From: Burkholderiales bacterium
GTDB taxonomy: Bacteria > Pseudomonadota > Gammaproteobacteria > Burkholderiales > SG8-41
Assembly: GCA_005800795.1 (NCBI GenBank)
Contig: SYEN01000053.1
Span: forward strand, 1-32,978
Length of the DNA stretch: 32,978 nucleotides
Direction of reading: 5' to 3'
Shown here piece after piece: positions 1 through 10,300 of this stretch (within the stretch, counting starts at the first letter, position 1; each line of letters begins with the position of its first letter). The translations under genes and the position numbers were made by a program. The notes beneath the pieces are model-generated. The model saw only the letters and a program-made list of their open reading frames with translations. It was not told the DNA's origin and made no database searches.

Positions 1-25
1 CAGAAGTTGCTGTATATAGAAGCTT

Positions 26-101
26 GGGCCCTTAGCACAGCGGTTAGTGCAGCGGACTCATAATCCGTTGGTCGTTGGTTCAAGTCCAACAGGGCCCACC
101 A
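26..101 (+). tRNA. tRNA with anticodon CAT (probably tRNA-Ile2, otherwise elongator tRNA-Met)
   Basis: A complete cloverleaf can be folded by eye. The 7-bp acceptor stem pairs 26-32 with 91-97, the D-stem is GCAC/GTGC, and the anticodon stem pairs 52-56 with 64-68 around loop CTCATAA (anticodon 59-61 = CAT). The T-arm is GTTGG/CCAAC with TTCAAGT, followed by discriminator A and an encoded CCA at 99-101. The overall sequence, including C4 and C5 in the acceptor stem and the GGTTCAAGTCC T-arm, is closer to my memory of E. coli ileX (Ile2, whose C34 becomes lysidine through TilS) than to elongator tRNA-Met. The Ile2 assignment is an inference; the tRNA itself is certain. Confidence 0.95.
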
Positions 102-676
102 ATACTTTTGTTCGTGCGAGTCTTCGGGCCAATTGCCGCACGGATATTGTTTGAGCGCGCCGCATCCGGCTGTCGCCAAACAACAGTGTGTTATCCCGGT
201 GCAACGCTGCAACTTGCGCAATGTTAGAACCCTGTACGCAGTGACTTTGCGCGCGGAAAAATTGCTCAGCGTGGCCACTGTTCACGCGTCGACTTCGGCT
301 GAAATCTGATCCACGCGTAGCACGATTGGATCTTTTCCCGTTTGTCCTGAATTTGTTGCAAGTGCCAGGGTTTCGATAAGCCTGGCCAGCACAACGCTAT
401 GCCATGTGAATAAATCGGAAGTTGCGTTCGCCAGAATGTACGACGTGAGCATTTGCGTCGCGAGTGCCTGCAACGATAAACGACGCCATTTGCTGATGGG
501 CGATGGCCGTTTTTGATTCAAATTCGCGGCGCACCCACGCATCGGACTTGCGGCATGGCGATTCTGGTGATCTTGAGCAATTGCGAAGGCTTGCTGAAAC
601 CTTGCTGAGTGACGTTCAACCCCATGTTCACAACAGCGATTTTCCGAGTGCTGAGACCTTTTGCCGCGCCGCGAAA

Positions 677-699
677 CGTGAACCAGTTCACGCTTTTTC
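677..699 (+). terminator. Possible Rho-independent terminator
   Basis: CGTGAAC at 677-683 and GTTCACG at 686-692 are perfect inverted repeats separated by CA, followed at once by CTTTTTCT. The stem is short and would open to a 4-6 base loop, but the T-run is good. No gene ends just upstream on the plus strand, so it may belong to a decayed gene or act on read-through from the tRNA transcript. Confidence 0.35.
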
Positions 700-718
700 T
701 GCCAACTGTTGCGTGTGT

Positions 719-750
719 GTGAATTCGCCGTGAACGGCTTGTGAATTCAC
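719..750. repeat. Two-part inverted repeat (hairpin)
   Basis: GTGAATTC at 719-726 pairs with GAATTCAC at 743-750. Inside it GCCG at 727-730 pairs with CGGC at 735-738 around TGAA, leaving a TTGT bulge. It lies about 90 bases before the first possible start codon of the surface locus and could be an operator or an RNA hairpin. No factor can be named from the sequence. Confidence 0.3.
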
Positions 751-843
751 TCTCGTACATCGCTTCATCCCTATGATTTTGCGCGATAATTCTAAGTTCG
801 TCTTAGTGTGCCCATTATTTGCGTATCAGAAGGGAAGTGTGAC

Positions 844-1137
844 ATGTCAACTGCCAAAAATTCGAAATTTTCGCGCACGCGAAATACGCTCCTGACAGCG
901 CTTGCTGCCGCGCCGCGCGTGCTGATCTGCGGTGGCCCCGCTTTCCTTTTGCCTCATCCAGCCGCTGACGATTCGGCGCCGCGTTGCCGCGCGCACCGCA
1001 TTTACGCCGCCGTCAGGCACAGATTACTTTTTTCGGCTTCTGCATCTTTATTTTTTCCTCATCCAACCCTGAAAGGCACTGTCATGAACCCGCTTGAGAA
1101 ATCACTTTATCCCCCCCGCACACGGTGCGTTTGCTGA
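844..1137 (+). other. Doubtful 97-residue reading frame before the surface locus
   Basis: An ATG at 844 follows a purine-rich AGAAGGGAAG and opens a 97-residue frame. The start is basic then hydrophobic, like a poor signal peptide, and the remainder is rich in Pro, Ala, Arg and Cys without recognisable structure. The DNA holds two similar pyrimidine-rich segments, TTTTGCCTCATCCAGCC near 955 and TTTTTCCTCATCCAACC near 1052. The frame ends by crossing a run of seven C at 1111-1117. It may be a degraded relative of the secreted proteins downstream, a leader, or not a gene. Confidence 0.2.
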
Positions 1138-1174
1138 ATTCACAAATTCTGGTTTGACGAAAGGAGAGCGTTCC

Positions 1175-2316
1175 ATGATTAACGTCGTTCGACATTGGAG
1201 CAGTGCGGTGCTGGCTGCTGCGGCGCTGATGTTGCCGAGTGCAGCGCACGCCGTGGGTACTGCGGCGGGCACGACCATCAGCAACTCGGCGACCGCGACT
1301 TACAACATCAACGGCGTTCCGGCCACGCCGGTGATCGGTTCGGTGGCGATCCGCGTGGACGAAATCATCCGCGTCGCGGTTACTGCGCCAGCCACGCAAA
1401 CGCCGGTGGTTGCGGGCGATGTCAACAAGGTGCTGACCTTCCGCGTCACCAACACCGGCAACGGTGCCGAGGCCTACAACCTGATTGCCAATCGCGCGGT
1501 GGGCGGCGATAACTTTGATCCAGCGGCAGGCACTGCAGGGAGCCTGTTTCAGGACACCAACGGCAACGGCGTGTTCGATGCGGGTATCGATCTTGCCGTG
1601 CCGCTGGTCCTCGGTGTGCCGCAACTGACATTGAATCCCGATGTGGTCACCACGGTTTTTGTGGTGTCCAACATCCCCGCCGGGCCGACCAACGGCCAGA
1701 CCGGTATCGTGTCGTTGACTGCACAGGCCGCTACGGCGGGTGCAACTGCCGCTGGCGTGGGCGTTGCGCCAGGCACAATCCGGCCAACCTCGGTACGCCT
1801 TCAGTGGGTGGCGGTACAGTGGACGCGGTGGTGGGCGCAGGCCCCGGCGGTGCAGCGGATTCCGGTGCGGATGATGCCTCCAATGGCACCTACATCATTG
1901 CCGCTGTCACGGTCACCGTTGACAAAGTGGTGCTGAACGTCACCAACCCGATGGGTGTGACCAGTGGCCCCTGTAACGTGGCGATCCCGCCTGCGGGTTG
2001 TACGGCATTCGTGCCGGGCAGTGTCATCGAGTACCAGGTCACTGTGACAGTCAGTGGCACCGGTACCGCGCAGGCCGTGACCATCAGCGACAACGTGCCC
2101 GCGAACACCACCTGGGTCGCGGGCAGCATTCGCGCCACCACCACCACGCCAGCGGTAACGCCGCTGAGCGCCAAGACCGATGTTGCGGATGGCGACAACG
2201 CCAGCTGCGTGGGTTGCGGCAATGCCGCGGGCACCATGATCGCGAACTTTGGCGACATCACGGTTGCCGGTGCGCCGATTGCCAACACCGTGACCTACAA
2301 AGTCACCATCAACTAA
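1175..2316 (+). pseudogene. Secreted DUF11-type surface protein, broken by a frameshift
   Basis: The start ATG at 1175 follows AAAGGAGAG at a good distance. A signal peptide ends in PSAAHA, after which comes GTTISNSATATYNI, a motif shared with the N-termini of two proteins downstream. The first frame runs clearly to about 1777 (ending GVGVAPGT) and then turns into Arg/Trp-rich nonsense stopping at 1936. The protein resumes in the -1 frame with NPANLGTPSVGGGTVDAVV and continues to 2316. Restoring one base between about 1765 and 1790 gives one protein of about 380 residues: an N-terminal beta domain and a C-terminal DUF11-like beta domain with a CVGCG motif, ending in a beta-strand. The site is not a homopolymer, so this may be a real single-base deletion or a sequence error. 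It is first in the surface locus, 25 bases before the next gene. Confidence 0.8.
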
Positions 2317-2341
2317 TCACTCACCCAACGGAGGTAACACC

Positions 2342-2845
2342 ATGCAAAACATGTTTCGTTATTTCGCGACTGCCGGGTTTTCCGCTTTGCTTGCGGGCAA
2401 TGTGCTTGTTGCCCGAGCGCAGAACGTCGAGCTCGTCACCAAGGCCGAGAAAGAAATCGAGGTCGTTGAGAAAGGCGCCAAGGTCAAGAAGCTGGCGCCG
2501 CCGGAGAAAATGGTGCCGGGCGACGAGGTGGTTTACACCGTCTCGTACAACAACAAGACCGGCAAGCCCGCCGAGAAAGTGTTGATCACCAATCCGGTGC
2601 CGAAGTACACGCGCTACAAAGACGGTAGCGCGACGGGCGACAACACCGACATCACGTTCTCCGCCGACGGCGGCAAGACGTTCGCCACACCGGACAAACT
2701 CATCGTCACGATCAAAGACAAGAGCGGCAAGGACATCACGCGCCCAGCCGCCGCGGCGGAGTACACCCACATCCGCTGGACGCTCAAACAAAACGTCGCG
2801 CCGGGGCAAGCAGGCTCGGTGCGCTTCCGGGCGGTGATCTTGTGA
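2342..2845 (+). CDS. Small secreted DUF11-type protein (167 aa)
   Basis: The ATG at 2342 follows a strong GGAGG (2331-2335). The first 27 residues form a signal peptide ending LVARA before QNVELV. A charged stretch (EKEIEVVEKGAKVKK) follows, then one DUF11-like immunoglobulin fold with the usual signs VPGDEVVYTVSYNNKTG and ITNPVPKYTRY. Unlike its neighbours it has no cysteine and is rich in Lys, Asp and Thr. It ends in a beta-strand, SVRFRAVIL, similar to the ends of the neighbouring secreted proteins. The function is unknown. By position and module it is a short partner in the surface locus, possibly a periplasmic or surface subunit. Confidence 0.85.
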   Translation: MQNMFRYFATAGFSALLAGNVLVARAQNVELVTKAEKEIEVVEKGAKVKKLAPPEKMVPGDEVVYTVSYNNKTGKPAEKVLITNPVPKYTRYKDGSATGDNTDITFSADGGKTFATPDKLIVTIKDKSGKDITRPAAAAEYTHIRWTLKQNVAPGQAGSVRFRAVIL

Positions 2846-2990
2846 CGCCCGCCACAGATTTTGGTTTTCGGTTTTTTGGTTTCAGTTTTTTCGATTGGAG
2901 GTTCGTATCATGAAGTTCAGTAGATCGCAGGAAGATGTTCATAAGTGTTTGTTTTTATTAATTTTTTTATTTAATCACAAGGAGCAAGCC

Positions 2991-4343
2991 ATGAAATACT
3001 GGAGTAGTTGGTATCGAAGTGCCTTGGCCGGCATAGCATTAATTGCCGGCTTGGGATTGCATTCAACGGTGGCCTTTGGCCAAGCTGCAACGTCGCAATA
3101 CCTGGCGGGCGGCTCGTTTACCAACGGCGCCGGCACGGGCCAGGTGTCAGCCAACACCGATGTCACCAACCAGGCCACGCTGAGTTACACCATCAGCAGC
3201 ACGGCGCAGCCCAACATCACCAGCAACACCGCGACCTTCAAGGTGGACAACCTGGTGCGCGTGGTGGTGGCGGCAACCGACACGGCGCATACCGTGGTGG
3301 CGCCTGGCGCGCTGGCGCAGGTGACGACTTTTACCGTCACCAACACCGGCAACGCCAATTAGGATTACAAGCTGGATGCGGGTAACCTCGCTTCAGCCCA
3401 AACCCTGACCTACGGCGCGACGACGTACACCGACTCGTTCGACGGTTTGTCATGTCAGGCGTTTGCTGAAACCGGTGGCGGCGCGGGCTATCAGGCCGGC
3501 TCCGACACCAATCAGGCGATTGTCAGTCTGGCGCCGAACGCCTCGCGCACGGTGTATGTGGTTTGCAACATACCGCCCGCGCCGGGTTTGACCTCGGGTG
3601 ACGCCATCGTATCGCTGCTGGCGACCACGTATGATGCCACCAGTTGCGTAGCTTCTACCGGCGTCTGCGCCAGCGGCCTCACCACGCAAAACACCGCCAG
3701 CGCGGATAACCAGACTGCGGTTGACGTGGTATTTGCTGATGGCGCGGCTGCGTCTCCCGCAGTAACGGGCGATGCCGTGCGCGACGGCAAGCATGCTGCG
3801 GTGGATGTGTTCCGCATCGCCAACGCCAGCGTGACCGTGGCGAAATCGGTGACCACGCTGTGCGATCCGTTTAACTTCGCGGGCAACGGCACCACGGTGT
3901 TCCCGAAAGCCATCCCCGGTGCTTATGTACGGTATTCGATCCAGATTACCAACGCGAATACGGCAACGGCTTCGGCGACATTGGCGACCATCACCGATAC
4001 GCTGAATACCAACCTCACGTTCGATACGAACCTGATTACCGGTAATGCGACCACCTGTGATGCCACCACGCCGGAAAGCGCGGGTAATGCGTTCAAGCTG
4101 ACTTGCGCCGGCACCACCGGCCGGGCCTGCACGACGCCGGTGTTCTACACCAGCGCAGCGGATGCTGACTCCATCGGCATCTCGGGTGCGAACATCACGG
4201 CGAATCTGGCGACGGCATTGCCTCAGGTGGGCACCCCCACGTGTCCGAACGTCGGCACGCCGAGTGGCGCGGGGACGTATTGCGCGGGTGAATTAAAACC
4301 GGGCGAGACCGTCACCATCTTCTTCAACGCGATTATCAAATAA
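2991..4343 (+). pseudogene. Secreted DUF11-type surface protein (450 codons) interrupted by an amber codon
   Basis: The ATG at 2991 follows AAGGAG (2979-2984) and opens a signal peptide ending TVAFG before QAATS. The N-terminal domain repeats the locus motif (TNQATLSYTI, then FKVDNLVRVVVAA). At codon 124 (3360-3362) the frame meets TAG between NTGNAN and DYKLDAG. The same frame then continues without interruption to 4343, with clearly related protein sequence throughout, so a single CAG-to-TAG change explains the break. The C-terminal about 170 residues, from KSVTTLCDPFNFAGNG to the end, are a module shared with the end of the 1532-residue protein. An in-frame ATG at 2910 with GGAGG (2897-2901) could add 27 residues, but the 2991 start gives the better signal peptide. 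Six cysteines in the last module suggest disulfides. Confidence 0.8.
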
Positions 4344-4384
4344 TCGCGGGCGGGAAGCGTAAAACGTAAGGCGCTGACAGCGGC

Positions 4385-7300
4385 ATGATCGCCCTGATCA
4401 CACGTAACCTCTGGCTGTGGCTCAGCCTGCTGGCGATGCTCGTTTCGAGCATCGCCGGGGCTGCCACGCCCAGCGGAACGGTGATTACCAATACGGCCAC
4501 GGCAACGTGGCGGATAGGGGCGAGCACGGTCAATGCCAGTGCAACGAAGCAGGTCGCGGTGTCACCGTACGCGGTGGGGCCGGATTTAAGCATCAGTCTT
4601 GCCGGCCCGGCGCAAGCCGGCCCCGGCGCCACGCTGGTGTGGAAGGCAGTCGCGGCAAATACAGGCCCCTCGGTGGCGGACGGTGCGCAGGTGACATTCA
4701 CCGTACCGCCGGGGGTTACCAATGTCAGCGGCTTGTGTTTAGTGTTGACCAGTGGCACATGCGGCGCCGTTACCGTGGGTACGCCCACGGCGGCCGGCAC
4801 GCCTGTCACTGTAAGTTTGGCCAACTTCCCAGTCGGCGCGCGCATCGAAGTGACGTTGCGGGGCACCGCACCGGCGGCAGTGGGTGAGTTGATTCATCAG
4901 GCGCAGATTTCGACAGGCAGTCTTGTCGATCCTACGCCGCTCAATAACGTGGCAACGTCGAAGACGAACATCGCTGCCGGGGCCGCCAATACCGGAACAC
5001 TTTCCGGCCGTGTGTGGCTCGACGTCAACCACGACCGTGTGTTCACGTCAGGTGAAATGCTGTTCGAGGGGTTTGTGGTGCGGGTGTACGATGCCGCGGG
5101 CACAACGCTCGTCAGACAGGTCGCCACTGGCGCCAACGGGCTGTATTCGCTTGCTGGTCTGCCGGCGGGCGTGAGTTATCAGATCGAGTTCCGTGACCGT
5201 GCGGGCAATGTCGTGTTCGGTCTGCCGGTAACGTCGGAGTCAGCGGGCGTGGGCGCAGGGTTTGCGCAGACCACGTCGTGCGCTACGCTGCGTGAAACTA
5301 CCGCGCCAAACGTCATGGTGCCGATGGCTGGCAACTGTTACAGCATGACCACCGGCGGATCGACCGCGCAGGTGCAGCGCACCGGCCGCACGCTGATATT
5401 CCTGCAGGCGGGCGACAACGTGATTGAACAAAGTCTGCCGCTGGATCCCGCCGGCGTGGTGTACGATTCAGTGACGCGTCAGCCCGTGGCGGGCGCCACG
5501 GTTACCTTCAGCGGCCCGCCGGGGTACGACCCGGCGCAGCATCTGTTGGGCGGCGCTGCGAATTCGAATCAGATCACGGGCGTGGATGGCTTCTATCAGT
5601 TCCTGCTGGTGGGCGGCGCGCCAGCCGGTACCTATACGCTGACGGTCACACCGCCTGCGGGCTATACCTCGCCGTCGCAAATACCGCCGAATCCGCAGCT
5701 CGACCCCACCGGTTTGGGTAGCGGCGGCGTCTATCTGGTGCAGGCGCAGCCGGGGCCTCCCACCGGCATCCAGCCGACGACTTACCACCTTTCCTTCAGT
5801 CTGGCGTTGGGCGATCCGAACGTGATTAACAATCACATTCCCATCGATCCGCCGGGCGTGGGCGGCACGCTGATTCTGACCAAGGTTGCGAGCAAAACCA
5901 TCGCGTCGGTGGGCGATTTTGTGCAGTATCAACTGGCGCTGTCGAATCCTGGCAAGGCACCGGTGGCGGGCGTGACGGTGAGCGACCGCTTGCCGCCGGG
6001 CTTCCGCTTCCGTCCGGGCACGGCGCAGATCGGCAAGGTGGCCGTGGCCAATCCGGCGATCTCAGCCGATGGCCGCACGCTGACGTTCACCATCGGCACG
6101 GTGTTGCCGGGTGCGGCGGCGATTGATATTCGCTACGTGACCGAGATTACCGTGGGCACGTCGCTGGGCGACGCGGTCAACAGCGCGCAGGCCACGGGCG
6201 CGGGCGGCGCGCGTTCGCTCAATGCACGCGCCACCGTCAATGTGAAGGAAGACCTGTTCCGCAGCCGTACCATTCTGATGGGTCGCGTAATCGAAGTCGG
6301 CGCCAGCGGGCCGAAACTGGCGCAAGGTGTTGGCACTGTAAGCGACGCGCCCGCGATCACCAGCAGTGCGGCCGGTCTGTGCAACCCGGAACAACACCTG
6401 GGCAAGGGTATTGAGGGTGCGCGCATTTTCATGGAAGACGGCGCGTATATCCGCACCGACAAGGAAGGTAAATGGCATATCGACGGCGTCAAGCTGGGCA
6501 CGCACGTGGTGCAGCTCGACGTGAAATCGCTGCCCGATGGTTACGAAGCCGTGCTGTGCGAAGACAATACCCGTCACGCGGGCCGCGCTTTCTCGCAGTT
6601 TGTGAACGTGCGCGGCGGCACGATGTGGCGCGCGGATTTCTATGTGCGCAACACTGGCAAGAGCAGCAACGGCTATGAAGCCGGACAGCGGCTGACAGTG
6701 CGCGCCGGCGAAGGCGTATTGAAGGCGACGCTGGAACTGAAAGGTGTGACCGCCGCCGTGCGCAACCTGTCGGCCACGGTCGCGCTGCCCGAAGGCATGA
6801 CCTACGTGCCAAACAGCGCGCGCATGAATGGCGGCGCGTTCGCCGAGCCGGAAATCAGCAACAACATACTGGTGTTTCGCGCGGGCGATACCAGCGCCAC
6901 GTGGAAAAAATCACTGACCTTCGATGTAAAAGGCGTGCCAGGCGCTGGCGCCGCGATGCAGTCAGTCGCGCAATTCCAGAGCGCCGATGGCGAAACCCGC
7001 CGCCTGCCGCCGGCGAGCGCGCCGCTGGCGGCACTGGGTAAATCGCAAATGCAGTCGGTGAGCGAACCAAAAATTATTCAATATAATCACATAGTTAAGG
7101 AAACAACACCTGCGGCGCCCGTCACGCCCGCAACCTCCGTTGCGCCTGCAGCAGCGCAACCGAACGTGAATGATCTGAACATCTACGCGCCCGGCTCGGA
7201 GAAATTCGACACCAATTGGTTGGCGACCGTCGCGCCGGGGCTAGAAGTGGTGTACCCGGCGGAAACCTTCATCCCCGGCACCAACGCGATCAAGGTGTTC

Positions 7301-10300
7301 GTCAAGCACGATCCGGCGCACCAGATCAAACTGACCGTCAACGGTGTGCCGGTGCATCGGCTCAATTTCGACGGCAACGATCACAACGCGCAAAAAACCG
7401 TCGGGTTGTCGCGCTGGGGCGGCGTGGGCTTGATCGACGGCGCGAATAAAGTCGTGGCCACCGCAGTGGATGCGGCAGGTAAGGAAGTGGGCCGCGCCGA
7501 GCGCATGATTCACTACTCGGGCGCGGGCGTCGAAGGCCGTCTGGTGAATGATGCCTCGGTGCTGGTTGCCGATGGCCGCACCGCGCCGGTGGTTGCCGTG
7601 CGTATTTTCGACCGCGAAGGCAAACCGGTGCGTCATGGCACGGAAGGTGAACTAGCGATTTCCGCACCCTATCAATCGCTGGAAGTGGTGCAGGCGCGTG
7701 ATTCGCGTCCGCTGCTCAACGCTGCCGGCAATCAGGCGCGCTGGCGCGTCACCGACGATGGACTTGCGCTGATTCGCCTGCAGCCGACCACGACGTCGGG
7801 CGAGGTGTCGCTGACGCTGAACTTCCAGGGCCGCCCGCCGCAAATTATTCGCGCGTGGTTGAAGCCCGAAATGCGCGAATGGATACTGGTGGGTCTGGGT
7901 GAAGGCACCATCGGCCAGCGCAAGCTGTCGGGCGCGGTGGAGAATCTGCCGGCGGACATGGCCGACGACAAGTTGTGGAAAGACGGCCGCGTGGCGTTTT
8001 ATGCCAAGGGACAGGTCAAGGGTGAATTCCTCGTGACCATGGCCTACGATACCGACAAGGAACGTAAACGTCTGGGTGGGGCGCAAGGCGATCGCCTGCT
8101 GCAAGGTATCGATCGCAAACAGTACTACACCGTCTACGGCGACAGTAATAGCGCCCAACACGACGCCGCCAGCACGCGCAAGCTGTATCTGAAGATTGAA
8201 AAGAATCAGTGGTACGCCATGTTCGGTGATTACAACACCGGCATGACCGTGACAGAATTGTCGCGTTACTCGCGCACGCTGAACGGCATCAAGAGCGAAT
8301 TCCGCGGCACCAATGTGTCCTATACCGCGTTCGCCACCAAGACCGCGCAGGCCTTCGTCAAGGACGAGCTGCGGCCCGACGGTACATCGGGTTTCTACCG
8401 GCTCACGCGCGGCAACATCATCCCCAACAGCGAAAAGGTGACGATTGAAACGCGCGATCGTTTCCGCAACGAGGTCATCGTCAAGAGCGAGCCGCAATCG
8501 CGCGGCATTGATTACGACGTTGACTACGCGCTGGGCACGTTGATTTTCCGCAAGGCGATCACCGGCAAGGATCAGAATTTCAATCCGATGTACATCGTGG
8601 TGGATTACGAGTCGGAAGACCCCACGCGCGATGAGCGCGTCACCGCCGGCGGCCGTGTGGCGGTGCGCACCAGCGACGGCAGGGCCGAGGCCGGCGTCAG
8701 CGCGATTCGTGAAGGTAGCATCGGTGCACGCGGCGATTTGAAGGGCGTGGACGCCACGGTGCAGATCGACGACAAGACCAAACTGCGCGCCGAATACGCG
8801 CACAGCAGCCGCGAGCTGGCCGGCACGACGGCATCGGGTAACGCCTATGTGATTGAAGCACGCCGGCAGGATGGCAATGTGGCCGCCACCGCTTATGTGC
8901 GCGGTCAGCAGGGCACGTTCGGGCTGGGCCAACAGGCCGCGGCAAATGGTGGCACCACCAAGGTGGGCGGAGACGTGTCGGTGAAAATGAGCCCCGAAGT
9001 CACCATCAATGCACGCGCGCAGCACGAGCGTGTCGAAAACGCCGGTGCGCAAGCAGAACGCTCGCAGATCGAGGCGCGCGCCAATCTGGTCAGGCCCGAG
9101 TACGGCGCTTATGTAGGTGGACGCATTGTGCGCGATCAAACCTCGACCGGTGAGACGCAGAATTCCAATCAACTGGTGGCGGGCGGCGCGCACAAATTCA
9201 TGGATGGCCGCTTGAACCTGCGCGTCGATTCCGAGATCAATCTCGGCAGCAGTGGCGGCAGCAACGTCAACAGCACCGACTTCCCGCATCGCGTGCGCGT
9301 GGGCGCCGACTACAAGGTGACCGACAAGCTGTCGCTGTTCCTCGATCAGGAGCTGACCTTTGGCGACCGTGAAAATACGCACACCACGCGCATCGGCACC
9401 AAGACCAAGCCGTGGGACGGCGCAGAAAGCGCCAATTCGCTCAACCTGCGGCAGACACCCGACGGCCCGGTGGTGTCCACCACCAGTAGCATGACGCAAG
9501 CCATGCGCCTGTCGCCGGAACTAACGGTGAACGTGGGTATGGATCGCACGAACACGATACGCAAGCCCGGCACCACACAACTGAACCCGAACGTGCCTGC
9601 CGCGCAGGGCGTGAACGCCACGGCGGGCGCGGCCTCGCAAAGTATTCTGCCGCCTGCGGGTATTGCCACTGCGCCAGTGGAGGATTACACCGCCGTGTTC
9701 GCGGGGGCAACGTGGAATCAGGGGCCGTGGGGCGCCACCGCGCGCGCCGAGTACCGCCACGGCGATACCACCAACAAGGTGAATGTCGCGGGCACTCTGC
9801 ACCGCGACATTGCATCGGGTCAGGCGATTGCCGCGACAGCGCTCTATAGCAACACGCGTGGCGGCGCACTGGCGGACAGCAAGACGCTGGATCTGCGCCT
9901 CTCCTACGCGTTCCGGCCTATCGACAGCCTGTGGGTGGTGTTGAGCCGCCTCGATTACATCCAGGAAGAATCCAATGCCACCGGCGGCGCGCGCAGCCAC
10001 CGCATGGTGATGAACAACAATGTCAACTACCAGTTCAATCGCAGCACGCAGATTGCGTTCCAGTATGGTGCGAAATACGTGTTCGACAACTTTGATCGCG
10101 TCAGTGCCTCGGGCTTTACCGACATCTATGGCGCCGAAATGCGTTACGACTTCGGCAACCGCTTCGATATCGGCGCGCACGCGGCGCTGCTGAACTCGTG
10201 GGGATCAGATGTGCACGTGGCGTCGTACGGCGCATCGGTCGGCTTCGCGCCGGTGCGCAACCTGTGGCTGGGCGTGGGCTATAACTTCGCGGGCTTCCGC

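Larger units (their letters stand above)
102..843. other. Stretch without a convincing gene downstream of the tRNA
   Basis: About 740 bases hold only short overlapping reading frames on both strands. None combines a good ribosome binding site with a recognisable protein. What can be seen is a weak hairpin just after the tRNA (113-118 with 137-142), a terminator-like hairpin at 677-699 and a larger hairpin at 719-750. An AT-richer stretch at about 770-830 may hold the promoter of the surface locus (GATAAT at 785-790), but no good -35 box accompanies it. Confidence 0.5.

Noticed and set aside
58-285. Minus-strand reading frame ending VGPVGLEPTTNGL
   Set aside because: The C-terminal part is the antisense of the tRNA gene; GLEPTT-type endings are a well-known artefact of translating tRNAs backwards.
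26-843. Integrated element at the tRNA gene
   Set aside because: No integrase gene and no repeated copy of the tRNA 3' end could be seen within the window.
3360-3362. Recoding of TAG as an amino acid
   Set aside because: Other intact genes in the window end in TAG and no recoding element or special tRNA is visible; a nonsense change is simpler.
7652-9499. 615-residue minus-strand frame inside the giant barrel gene
   Set aside because: It is a GC-rich shadow, rich in Arg, His and Ala without fold-like patterns, and the plus strand has a clear barrel protein.
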